A DNA stretch of 8,123 nt from Deltaproteobacteria bacterium ADurb.Bin026 (GCA_002071245.1 MWEV01000295.1:1-8123); one strand, 5' to 3'; shown: positions 1-7,040, numbered from the stretch's first letter. Notes: generated by a model from the sequence alone, not told the origin. Numbers and translations are program-made.

Positions 1-486
1 GAACTTTTTAAAAAGTATGTGAATGTTGACGATTATTTGAATGTTGCTCAAGAAGAGCTTGAAGAGGACATCAGGCCTACCGGTTTTTATAGGAACAAGG
101 CAAAAGTTATAAAAAATGCTGCGAAAGAGATACGTGACAGATTTGATGGTGTGGTGCCACAGGATATAGACGTCTTTGCAACTGTAAAAGGAATTGGCAG
201 AAAATCGGCAAATCTGATAGTAGGACTTGCCTATGATAAACCTGCGGTGATCGTAGATACACATGTGATAAGGCTATCGGGCAGGATAGGTTTTTCTGAA
301 AATAAAAACCCTGACAGGATAGAGCAGGATATAAAAAAGATAGTGCCGAAGGATATGTGGACGGCGTTTTCCATGCTTATAACTCTTCACGGTAGATATT
401 TGTGCAAGGCTAAAAAACCTGAATGTGAGAGATGTCTTTTGCAGAACGATTGCGATTATTGGATTGGAGGAAGAAAACATGTTTGA
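1..486 (+). CDS. nth: Endonuclease III (DNA glycosylase/AP lyase), 5' end missing
   Basis: Base-excision repair enzyme that removes oxidised pyrimidines and cleaves the DNA backbone at abasic sites; it acts on chromosomal DNA in the cytoplasm. The frame is open from base 1, so the gene starts outside the window; about 161 residues remain of a family length near 210. Visible signatures, numbered from the first full codon in the window: the helix-hairpin-helix segment VKGIGRKSANL, whose Lys68 matches the catalytic lysine of E. coli Nth; VDTH, whose Asp86 matches the catalytic aspartate; and HGRYLC followed by four cysteines spaced C-x6-C-x2-C-x5-C, the [4Fe-4S] loop typical of Nth. The GTG at 19 is an internal Val codon, not a plausible start, because homologous sequence (ELFKKY) lies upstream of it. 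The last 8 nt overlap the transketolase start. With both catalytic residues and all four cluster ligands present, the protein looks functional; MutY is unlikely given the VDTH and lysine motifs. Confidence 0.93.
   Translation, partial: ELFKKYVNVDDYLNVAQEELEEDIRPTGFYRNKAKVIKNAAKEIRDRFDGVVPQDIDVFATVKGIGRKSANLIVGLAYDKPAVIVDTHVIRLSGRIGFSENKNPDRIEQDIKKIVPKDMWTAFSMLITLHGRYLCKAKKPECERCLLQNDCDYWIGGRKHV
466..470 (+). promoter_or_regulatory. Shine-Dalgarno site of the transketolase gene
   Basis: GGAGG lies 8 nt upstream of ATG 479, inside the last codons of nth. It decides the start: the frame is open back to an ATG at 425, but that ATG sits within the conserved iron-sulfur cysteine coding region of nth, has no good ribosome site, and would add 18 residues unlike transketolase. 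Confidence 0.8.
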
Positions 487-2371
487 AGCAGAACGGTTGG
501 AAGAGAATGAAATTGCAAGACTTAGAGAGTTATCAAGGCTTGCAAAAGGCGATATACTGACAATGACAAGGCTTTCAGGTACTGGTCACCCAGGTGGCTC
601 AATATCTTCGCTCGACATATACCTTACACTCTTTTCGTACGCAAAACTAAATGAGGTCCCGAGGGACAGGATTGTGGTGAGCCATGGCCATACCTCCCCA
701 GGTGCATACGCTGCACTTTCCCGACTCGAATACCTTCCAATAGAAGAGGTTGTTGCATTTTTCAGGAAGGCTGGAAGTCCATTTGAAGGTCATGTGGTTC
801 AGGGCATTCCATTTTTAGATTGGTCTACGGGAAACCTTGGCCAGGGTCTTTCTGCTGGCTGTGGTTTTGCTATTGCGTCAAAGGTTCAAAGAGAGGATAA
901 CCATGTTTATGTACTGATGGGTGATGGTGAACAACAAAAAGGGCAGATTGGAGAGGCACGGAGATTTGCAAAGAAATATCGCTTGAATAATATCACTGTT
1001 TTTATAGATTTTAACAGGTTGCAGATAAGTGGGACCATAGACAGTGTGATGCCACAAAACATCATCGAAAATTATCTTGCTGACGGTTGGGATGTGCTTG
1101 AAATTAATGGACACGATTTCAATGATATCTATTCTGCTATCAGAAAGACAAGGATGAGCGACAACCCTGTATGTGTCATCGCTAACACGGTTATGGGAAA
1201 CGGCATATCCTTCATGGAGAATAAGGGAAAGTATCATGGAAGTCCACTGAATGAAAAAGAATATACAGAGGCATTAAAGGAATTAGATATCGAGGACAAG
1301 CTTGAATATTACAAAGAAAAAAGAAAAGGGGTTTGTGGATGGCAGCCGTCTTTGTGCAGGGAGGAGATGTCTGTAAACCCAGGAAGGCCATTTAATTATA
1401 TAAACGAGGATAAGATTGACAACAGGACTGCCTTTGGAAAGACGCTGAAGGATTTGGGTGATCTGAATATTGAAAAGAAGCAGTTTGTTTGTGCCTTTGA
1501 CTGTGATCTTGCCGGTTCAGTTAAGACAGGTGATTTTGAAAAGGCGTATCCTGATTATTTTTTTCAAGGCGGAATACAGGAGCACAACACAGCAACAGTG
1601 GCGGGCGCACTGTCAACAACTGGTATCCTTACATTCTTTGCGGATTTTGGTGTTTTCGGTATCGATGAAACATATAACCAGCAACGACTGAACGACATAA
1701 ACAAAACAAACCTCAAATTGATTATTACCCATGTTGGGCTCGATGTTGGCCCGGACGGTAAAACGCACCAGTGCGTTGATTATATAGGGCTTTCGCGAAG
1801 TCTCTATAATTTTAAGGCGATAGTGCCTTGCGATCCTAACCAGATGGACAGAGTTGTGAGATATATAGCATCTTTAAAGGGCAATTTTCTCGTAGCTACA
1901 GGGAGGAATCGCTGGCCGGTAATCTCTGGAAAGGATGGAAAACCGCATTATGGAGAGGGATATCTGTTTGATTATGGGAAAATGGATGTGTTGAGAGACG
2001 GCACAGATGGGGCCATAATTACATATGGTGGCACCGTGAGCAGGGCGATAGAGATTTCTGAAAATCTGAAGGCAAAGGGTGTGTTTATGGCGGTTGTCAA
2101 TATGCCATGCGTGAATGTTATTGACGAAGATGTAATGACTAAAATATTGGGATTGTCCTATATTGTCACATATGAAGATCATAACGTTTATACAGGCATA
2201 GCGCCGGTTATCACTTCTTATTTACTCAAAAAACGGTATCGGGGGAAGCTTGAGTCGTTCGGGACGAAGGATTATGGTGCTTCCGGTGATACGGATGATG
2301 TATATCGCATCGAAGGACTTGATGTAGAATCAATGGTGGGTGCATTGTTAAAGATGGTGGAAAAACTTTAA
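479..2371 (+). CDS. tkt: Transketolase, single chain
   Basis: Thiamine-diphosphate enzyme of the non-oxidative pentose phosphate pathway that moves two-carbon ketol units between sugar phosphates; cytosolic. It has 630 residues from ATG 479, slightly short of the roughly 660 of E. coli TktA. The N-terminal PP domain (about 15-280) shows SGTGHPGGS (33-41, His37), SHGH (68-71), STGNLGQG (116-123) and GDGEQQKGQ (148-156) with Asp149 and Asn179 at the spacing of the Mg-diphosphate ligands. A linker (about 284-313) leads to the Pyr domain, with catalytic Glu368 in GGIQEHN and His430 in PDGKTHQ, and then the C-terminal domain. The wording of both halves resembles the two-subunit (split) transketolases of archaea and many anaerobes, so this looks like a fused version of that type. 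It overlaps nth by 8 nt, suggesting translational coupling, and sits 81 nt before purH; ribose 5-phosphate supply for PRPP would suit that neighbour. A DXS or other ThDP enzyme is less likely. The exact sugar substrates cannot be read from sequence. Confidence 0.9.
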   Translation: MFEAERLEENEIARLRELSRLAKGDILTMTRLSGTGHPGGSISSLDIYLTLFSYAKLNEVPRDRIVVSHGHTSPGAYAALSRLEYLPIEEVVAFFRKAGSPFEGHVVQGIPFLDWSTGNLGQGLSAGCGFAIASKVQREDNHVYVLMGDGEQQKGQIGEARRFAKKYRLNNITVFIDFNRLQISGTIDSVMPQNIIENYLADGWDVLEINGHDFNDIYSAIRKTRMSDNPVCVIANTVMGNGISFMENKGKYHGSPLNEKEYTEALKELDIEDKLEYYKEKRKGVCGWQPSLCREEMSVNPGRPFNYINEDKIDNRTAFGKTLKDLGDLNIEKKQFVCAFDCDLAGSVKTGDFEKAYPDYFFQGGIQEHNTATVAGALSTTGILTFFADFGVFGIDETYNQQRLNDINKTNLKLIITHVGLDVGPDGKTHQCVDYIGLSRSLYNFKAIVPCDPNQMDRVVRYIASLKGNFLVATGRNRWPVISGKDGKPHYGEGYLFDYGKMDVLRDGTDGAIITYGGTVSRAIEISENLKAKGVFMAVVNMPCVNVIDEDVMTKILGLSYIVTYEDHNVYTGIAPVITSYLLKKRYRGKLESFGTKDYGASGDTDDVYRIEGLDVESMVGALLKMVEKL

Positions 2372-2388
2372 CATATAAAAAACATAAG

Positions 2389-2452
2389 GCCGAGAGTATA
2401 GGGTTCTAAAAAGCCCCATGCGCTCTGCTGGCTCAAATTAAAAGGGGGTTTT
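2389..2452 (+). promoter_or_regulatory. Possible structured leader of purH
   Basis: The 81-nt gap between tkt and purH can fold in two competing ways. Fold A nests GCC (2389-2391)/GGC (2430-2432), AGAG (2393-2396)/CTCT (2423-2426) and an inner GGG (2401-2403)/CCC (2414-2416). Fold B pairs AAAAGCCCC (2409-2417) with GGGGGTTTT (2444-2452): eight pairs around one G-G mismatch, burying the Shine-Dalgarno GGGGG up to the base before the start codon. The CCC run is used in both, so they exclude each other. I do not recognise a known riboswitch class here, and short stems like these can arise by chance, so this is a suggestion only. Confidence 0.25.
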
Positions 2453-3739
2453 ATGGAAGATATCAAAGGTATGTACAAAAAGATTGTCAAGGATAAGTTT
2501 CCAGACACAATCAAGATCGATATGGGTGGTCAGGTGCTGCTCTACAAGAAAAAGGTCTGGAATATCTATGATGCTGATGAAAAATGCGATGTTGAACGTG
2601 GATTGAGATACGGTGAAAACCCTGATCAAGCAGCCGCAATGTATGAGCTTGTCAATGGAAATATTGTTCTCGGTGATGTGAGTTTTTTTGACGCCAGCGA
2701 TGGCCTGACAAGCAGGGTTACTGAAAAGGACATGCTTCAGGTAGGAAAACATCCAGGAAAGATTAACCTGACGGATGTAGACAATGCGCTGAATATATTG
2801 AAGTTTCTTGATAAGAAGCCAGCTTGTGCAATACTCAAACACAATAACCCATGCGGAGCAGCCTGTGGTTCAACTCCTGAAGAGGCATTTGAAAAGGCTT
2901 TCTGGTGTGATAGGATTGCTGCTTTCGGTGGTGCTGTTGTATTTTCAAGGAAGATTGACGTGGAGACGGCAAAGGCTATGGTGCCTTACTACTTTGAGGT
3001 GGTATGTGCACCGGATTTTGATGGAGCTGCAATTGATATATTGAAAAAGTGGAAAAACCTCAGAATCCTTCAGATCAATGCCATCGAAAGACTCCACGAG
3101 TATAAATTTAAGCGTTTTATTGATATAAAATCTCTGATGGACGGAGGCATTATCATTCAAGAATCTCAACCTTTTAAGATTAAAGGAAAAGAGGATTTAA
3201 GGCCTGCTGAAACGGTTTATAAGGGCGAGCCCTACAAGATCAAGAGAATGCCCACAGACAAGGAATATACGGATATGCTTTTTGGTTGGTATGTTGAGTC
3301 TGGTGTAAGTTCAAATTCTGCCCTTTTTGTAAAGGACGAGGCTACTGTTGCGATAGGCACGGGTGAACAGGACAGGGTTGGTGTAGTGGAGATAGCTATT
3401 TTCAAGGCCTATACAAAGCACTTGGATAAAGAGGTGTTTAAAAAGTTTGGTGTACCGTATGCAGTTTTTAAACTCGAGGCTGAGAAGGGTTTGAGGAAGA
3501 TGGATGATTTGATTGAGATCGAAAGGTACACCAAAGAACAAAAGGCGGGTTTAGCAGGATCGGTCGTTGTTTCTGATGGCTTTTTCCCGTTCAGAGATGG
3601 AGTTGATGCGGCGATTAAACAAGGTGTAACGGGTGTTATCCAGCCAGGTGGTTCCGAGCGTGACTTTGAGGTAATTGAAGCCTGCAACGAATCCGATGTA
3701 ACGATGGTTTTTGCCGGACAGAGACTATTTAAACATTGA
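2453..3739 (+). CDS. purH: Stand-alone AICAR formyltransferase (PurH C-terminal domain type)
   Basis: Catalyses the ninth step of purine synthesis: formyl transfer from 10-formyl-tetrahydrofolate to AICAR, giving FAICAR; cytosolic. It has 428 residues. Family motifs are LRYGENPDQ (51-59), ILKHNNPCG (127-135) with Lys129-His130 at the catalytic pair, SDGFFPFRDGVD (374-385), QPGGS (397-401) and the C-terminal GQRLFKH. Bifunctional PurH proteins (about 520 residues) have a roughly 200-residue IMP cyclohydrolase domain ahead of LRYGENP; here only 50 residues precede it, so ring closure must be done by another protein. About 40 extra residues, as I recall the E. coli protein, lie between RVGVVEIA and SDGFF (about 324-368). 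Start ATG 2453 follows GGGGG with a short 4-nt gap; ATG 2471 is a weaker in-frame alternative. It probably belongs to the nth-tkt transcript. Similar stand-alone proteins are often mislabelled IMP cyclohydrolase. Confidence 0.88.
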   Translation: MEDIKGMYKKIVKDKFPDTIKIDMGGQVLLYKKKVWNIYDADEKCDVERGLRYGENPDQAAAMYELVNGNIVLGDVSFFDASDGLTSRVTEKDMLQVGKHPGKINLTDVDNALNILKFLDKKPACAILKHNNPCGAACGSTPEEAFEKAFWCDRIAAFGGAVVFSRKIDVETAKAMVPYYFEVVCAPDFDGAAIDILKKWKNLRILQINAIERLHEYKFKRFIDIKSLMDGGIIIQESQPFKIKGKEDLRPAETVYKGEPYKIKRMPTDKEYTDMLFGWYVESGVSSNSALFVKDEATVAIGTGEQDRVGVVEIAIFKAYTKHLDKEVFKKFGVPYAVFKLEAEKGLRKMDDLIEIERYTKEQKAGLAGSVVVSDGFFPFRDGVDAAIKQGVTGVIQPGGSERDFEVIEACNESDVTMVFAGQRLFKH

Positions 3740-3866
3740 TGAATTAAAACCTTGCGCCCATTAATAAGTGATAATTGAAAGATGTTGTTATAGATAGCCT
3801 GCGACCCGACAGTTTGTTTCTGTCTGTAAAAAAAGATGGAAAGGCTTTAATATTTTACAATTTATG
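3740..3866 (+). other. Intergenic stretch between purH and the gcdA promoter
   Basis: This is the first part of a 200-base gap without a credible gene. It contains a small hairpin, GACAG (3808-3812) with CTGTC (3820-3824) and a 7-nt loop. The hairpin is followed by TGT and a run of A, not T, so it is not a convincing terminator for purH. I see no terminator for the upstream genes, so transcripts may run through into gcdA. Confidence 0.4.
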
Positions 3867-3895
3867 TTGACAAAATGCTGTAGTAAAAATATAAT
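3867..3895 (+). promoter_or_regulatory. Consensus sigma-70-type promoter of gcdA
   Basis: TTGACA (3867-3872) and TATAAT (3890-3895) are both perfect matches to the housekeeping sigma factor consensus and are separated by exactly 17 nt, the optimum. Transcription would begin near 3902, giving a leader of about 38 nt that ends in GGAGGT (3929-3934), close before ATG 3940. The region is AT-rich, which favours melting. This predicts strong, largely constitutive expression unless a repressor acts here. The call rests on sequence only. Confidence 0.85.
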
Positions 3896-3939
3896 TGTGA
3901 AAATTATTACAAATACATAAACGCCAATGGAGGTAATAA

Positions 3940-5661
3940 ATGAGACCTTATTTTGAGAAGATGCAGGATTGGGGTAAACCGGCAAAGGAGAATAAGGCTA
4001 ATGCCGAAGAAATCAAAAAGATTGAACTGGAGATTGCAGGATTAGTCGAGAAGGTTAAAAATGCAGGTATTTCGAAGGAGACGCTAAATAAAAGGGGTGA
4101 ATGGACAGTACACCAGAGACTCGAGTATATCATTGACCCAGGTACATGGACCCCGCTCCATACTTTATATGACCCTATGGATGAAGAATCAGGAACGACA
4201 GGCGTAGTTAATGGTCTTGGAAGAATAAATGGCAGATGGTGCGTTGTTATAGGTTTCGATAATAAGGTTATGGCTGGGGCATGGATAGCAGGTCAGCCAC
4301 ATAACATCCTCCGTGTAACGGATATTGCAAAAAGACTCCATTGCCCATTGGTCTGGCTTGTAAACTGCAGCGGTGTGAAACTCCCAGAACAAGAAAGGAT
4401 GTATGCGGACAGAAGGGGCAGTGGGACGACCTTCTTTAGGCATGCCGAATTAAATAAACTTGGTATTCCAGTTCTTGCTGCGATTTACGGAACTAACCCT
4501 GCGGGCGGTGGATATCAGGGTATCAGCCCGACACTGCTTCTTGCACATAAGGATTGCAACATTGCTGTTGGTGGTGCTGGTATTGTGAGTGGTATGGCTC
4601 CTAAGGGCTATTTTGACGAACAGATGGCAGAACAGATCATTGATGCAACGAGAAAATTCAAATCCGTTCCTCCTGGAAGGGTTGAAATACATTATGATCA
4701 CACCGGCTTTTTCAAACAGGTATTTCAGACAGAAGAAGCGATACTTGATGCGGTAAAAGAGTGGGTTACATATCTTCCCGCTTACAACCACTACAAATTT
4801 TTCAGGGTAGCTGAACCGGCAGAACCAAAATTCCCGATAGAAGACCTTTACAGTATTGTTTCGTTTAACCAGAGGATGACCTACAGCATAGAAGAGGTTA
4901 TTGCAAGACTCTCTGATAGTAGTGAACACATGGAATTCCGTCCGGATTACGGTCCTGAGCTTTACACGGGTCTTATAAAAGTGGATGGTTTTTTGATGGG
5001 TATTGTTGCAAACAGACAGGGTATGATGCCGAGGGGTTATCCTGAATATGCACCTTATCCAGGTATAGGTGGCAAATTCTACCGTCAGGGGCTTATAAAG
5101 GTTAATGAATTTGTTTCGCTTTGTGGCAGGGACAGGATACCGATGTTCTGGATACAGGATACTTCAGGTATTGATGTTGGAGATTTAGCAGAGAAGGCTG
5201 AACTTCTCGGGCTTGGACAGTCGTTGATCTATTCTATCGAACAGAGCGATTTGCCTATGATGACAGTGGTTCTCAGAAAGGGTACGGCAGCAGCCCACTA
5301 TATTATGGCGGGCCCGCAGGCGAATAACAACAACTGTTTTACTCTTGGAACGGCAACCACAGAAATATACGTTATGCACGGAGAAACAGCAGCAGTTGCA
5401 AGCTTTGCAAGAAGACTTGTAAAAGAAAAGGATGCAGGCAAACCACTTGCACCTGTTATTGAGCAGATGAACAAGCTGGTCAAAAAATATTATGAAAAAT
5501 CAAGACCAGCATATTGTGCTAAGATGGGTCTTGTTGATGAGGTTGTACCTATGAAGGATTTGAGGAAGTATTTTGTTGCCTTTGCAAACTGCTGTTACCA
5601 GAATCCTGCATCGATCTGTCCGCAGCACCAGATGATTCTCCCAAGGGTTATAAAAGGCTAA
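3940..5661 (+). CDS. gcdA: Glutaconyl-CoA decarboxylase alpha subunit (carboxyltransferase)
   Basis: Transfers the carboxyl group of glutaconyl-CoA to biotin on a carrier subunit, giving crotonyl-CoA; in the known complex the membrane beta subunit then decarboxylates carboxybiotin and exports Na+. It has 573 residues against 587 in Acidaminococcus fermentans GcdA, which it resembles throughout from memory: WGKP near the N-terminus, NKRGE (50-54), NGLGRING (91-98), NCSGVKL (142-148), YGTNPAGGGY (183-192), GIGGKFYRQGL (375-385), WIQDTSGIDVG (404-414), RKGTAAAHY (446-454) and CPQHQMILPR near the end. The two crotonase-fold halves (about 30-290 and 300-570) match biotin-dependent carboxyltransferases, with glycine-rich stretches (YGTNPAGGG and RKGTAAAHY) suited to oxyanion holes. 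No signal peptide or membrane helix is seen, so it is cytosolic or peripheral. It ends about a dozen residues earlier than the A. fermentans protein. It has its own promoter and terminator, so it looks monocistronic; beta, gamma and delta subunits are not nearby. Acetyl-, propionyl- or methylmalonyl-CoA carboxyltransferases are less likely. In anaerobes the enzyme serves glutamate, glutarate or benzoyl-CoA breakdown; which one applies here is unknown. Confidence 0.92.
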   Translation: MRPYFEKMQDWGKPAKENKANAEEIKKIELEIAGLVEKVKNAGISKETLNKRGEWTVHQRLEYIIDPGTWTPLHTLYDPMDEESGTTGVVNGLGRINGRWCVVIGFDNKVMAGAWIAGQPHNILRVTDIAKRLHCPLVWLVNCSGVKLPEQERMYADRRGSGTTFFRHAELNKLGIPVLAAIYGTNPAGGGYQGISPTLLLAHKDCNIAVGGAGIVSGMAPKGYFDEQMAEQIIDATRKFKSVPPGRVEIHYDHTGFFKQVFQTEEAILDAVKEWVTYLPAYNHYKFFRVAEPAEPKFPIEDLYSIVSFNQRMTYSIEEVIARLSDSSEHMEFRPDYGPELYTGLIKVDGFLMGIVANRQGMMPRGYPEYAPYPGIGGKFYRQGLIKVNEFVSLCGRDRIPMFWIQDTSGIDVGDLAEKAELLGLGQSLIYSIEQSDLPMMTVVLRKGTAAAHYIMAGPQANNNNCFTLGTATTEIYVMHGETAAVASFARRLVKEKDAGKPLAPVIEQMNKLVKKYYEKSRPAYCAKMGLVDEVVPMKDLRKYFVAFANCCYQNPASICPQHQMILPRVIKG

Positions 5662-5682
5662 GAATTTACATAAGTAATATAA

Positions 5683-5713
5683 AGGGCGGAAATCCTTTTC
5701 CGCCCTATTTTTT
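5683..5713 (+). terminator. Intrinsic terminator after gcdA
   Basis: A 10-bp perfect stem, AGGGCGGAAA (5683-5692) with TTTCCGCCCT (5697-5706), closes a 4-nt loop TCCT and is followed by ATTTTTT (5707-5713). This is a strong Rho-independent terminator 21 nt after the gcdA stop. It should largely insulate bioF from gcdA transcription. Confidence 0.92.
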
Positions 5714-5744
5714 CATCTGCCAGTTAACCGCTAATTTAATAATG

Positions 5745-5774
5745 TTGACCGATGTAATCCAATTGTTGTATTTT
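5745..5774 (+). promoter_or_regulatory. Candidate promoter of bioF-bioA
   Basis: TTGACC (5745-5750; 5 of 6 consensus) and TATTTT (5769-5774; 4 of 6) are 18 nt apart, downstream of the gcdA terminator and about 34 nt before the bioF start. Some promoter is expected here because the terminator cuts off gcdA, but this match is only moderate. I see no BirA-type operator (TTGTAAACC and its inverted partner) overlapping it. Confidence 0.4.
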
Positions 5775-5807
5775 AGTTGATACCTTCAATTATTCAAGGA
5801 AGCAACG

Positions 5808-6977
5808 ATGAAAGAACGGCTCTCAAAAGACCTTCAGGAAATTAAGCAAAAAGGTAACTACAGGTCTGTAAGGTTTATTAAACCACTGACTGCTACAAAA
5901 ATATTGTACAATTTTAAGGAACATCTAAACCTCTGCTCTAATAGCTATCTTTCCCTTCATGTGCACCCTTATCTTGTCGACGCAGCGCGAAAGGCTTTGG
6001 ATGTGTACGGTACAGGCACATGTTCCTCGAGAAGCGTATCGGGAAGTATTGACCTTTATGGAGAACTCGAAAGAGAGATTGCATCTTATAAGGGTTATAA
6101 GGACGCCCTTATATTTTCAAACGGATATATGGCAAACATTGGGATAATATCAACACTCACTGATAGGGGCGATACAATATTCAGCGATGAACTGAACCAT
6201 TCAAGCCTGATTCACAGTATGAGGTTATCGCGGGCAAAAAAGGTAATTTACAGACATCGAGATGTAGATGACCTTGAAAAAAGGATAAAAAGCGATAAGG
6301 GAAAGGGAAAGAAATTTATAGTTACTGAATCTATTTTCAGTATGGACGGAGATATTGCACCTTTAAACGATATATACAAACTGAAAAAAATATATGATGT
6401 CAATGTTGTGCTTGATGATGCACACGGAACGGGTGTGTTTGGAGCTAAGGGTACAGGTGTCGAGGAAAGTTTCGGCCTTGCAGGCAGCATGGATGTACAT
6501 ATGGCAACCTTTGGGAAGGCGCTTGGTTCTTTTGGTGCGTTTGTACTTGCCGATAGGGTGGTGCTCGATTATCTTATCAATAGGGCAAAAACCTTTATGT
6601 ATACAACTGCTTTGCCGGCGTCTCTGTTGGCAACATCACTGGCAGCTCTTAAACTTGTAAGAAATGACACATCATTTAAAAATGAACTTTGGGCAAATAT
6701 AGCCTATATGAGAGAAAATCTAAAAAATGCTGGTTTTGATCTCAAAGAAAGCGATGGCCCGATAATCCCTATTGTCGTTGGCGAGGATTCAAGGACGGTT
6801 AAGATGCAGGAAATGCTTTTGGGTAAAGGATTGTTTCTCCAAGCCATAAGACCCCCTACTGTACCAGAGGGGACATCCAGGCTTAGATTAACTGTGGTAA
6901 GAGGATTCACAAGAGACGAAATGGATTATGCAGTTCAAACCCTAATACAAGTTGGAAAAACGATGGGGCTGATATAA
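5808..6977 (+). CDS. bioF: 8-amino-7-oxononanoate synthase
   Basis: PLP enzyme of the alpha-oxoamine synthase family: it condenses L-alanine with a pimeloyl thioester, releasing CO2, to give 8-amino-7-oxononanoate, the first committed step of the biotin ring pathway; cytosolic. It has 389 residues, close to the family length (about 385-400). Visible features: NLCSNSYLSL (41-50), an early loop; SNGYMAN (104-110), aldehyde-binding region; DELNHSS (127-133), with His131 expected to stack on PLP; LDDAHGTGVFG (202-212), with the Asp that contacts the pyridine nitrogen; and TFGKALG (234-240), with Lys237 as the Schiff-base lysine. ATG 5808 follows AAGGAAG at 5796-5802. bioA follows after 63 nt without a terminator, which supports BioF over its relatives Kbl (threonine pathway), 5-aminolevulinate synthase and serine palmitoyltransferase. 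The SGSIDLYGELE segment has Tyr where many relatives show His, so sequence alone is slightly less decisive than context. Confidence 0.82.
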   Translation: MKERLSKDLQEIKQKGNYRSVRFIKPLTATKILYNFKEHLNLCSNSYLSLHVHPYLVDAARKALDVYGTGTCSSRSVSGSIDLYGELEREIASYKGYKDALIFSNGYMANIGIISTLTDRGDTIFSDELNHSSLIHSMRLSRAKKVIYRHRDVDDLEKRIKSDKGKGKKFIVTESIFSMDGDIAPLNDIYKLKKIYDVNVVLDDAHGTGVFGAKGTGVEESFGLAGSMDVHMATFGKALGSFGAFVLADRVVLDYLINRAKTFMYTTALPASLLATSLAALKLVRNDTSFKNELWANIAYMRENLKNAGFDLKESDGPIIPIVVGEDSRTVKMQEMLLGKGLFLQAIRPPTVPEGTSRLRLTVVRGFTRDEMDYAVQTLIQVGKTMGLI

Positions 6978-7031
6978 ATTTGTTTAATGCCTTTTTTAGC
7001 TTCGCATCTTGAACGGAATATTTTTATGAAT

Positions 7032-7037
7032 GGAGGT
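7032..7037 (+). promoter_or_regulatory. Shine-Dalgarno site of bioA
   Basis: GGAGGT sits just before ATG 7041, leaving 4 nt between GGAGG and the start, as tight as the purH site. An in-frame ATG at 7026 would add five residues (MNGGC) but has only a weak upstream site and would place the strong GGAGGT inside the coding sequence, so 7041 is preferred. Confidence 0.7.
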
Positions 7038-7040
7038 TGT

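Noticed and set aside
425..478. Upstream in-frame extension of transketolase from ATG 425
   Set aside because: It lies inside the conserved cysteine region of nth, lacks a ribosome site, and the ATG at 479 has GGAGG at good spacing.
878..1237. Open frames on the minus strand inside tkt, purH, gcdA and bioF (for example 878-1237, 2438-2842 and 4450-4929)
   Set aside because: They lie opposite conserved coding sequence, have no recognisable domains and lack convincing ribosome sites.
2397..2452. preQ1-I or ZTP riboswitch before purH
   Set aside because: GGGTTCTA recalls preQ1-I but the A-rich pseudoknot tail is missing and the gene is unrelated to queuosine; the conserved ZTP (pfl) core sequences are not present.
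3788..3797. TTATAGATAG, one base from the BioR operator consensus, upstream of gcdA
   Set aside because: It is a single 10-mer in an AT-rich gap, about 70 nt upstream of the -35 box, with no partner site and no such site before bioF; chance is the simpler explanation.
3808..3830. Hairpin after purH as an intrinsic terminator
   Set aside because: The stem is only 5 bp and is followed by TGT and a run of A on the + strand, so no U tract forms.
5714..5807. Search for a BirA operator before bioF
   Set aside because: TTGTA at 5766-5770 is present but the rest of the TTGTAAACC half-site and its inverted partner are not.
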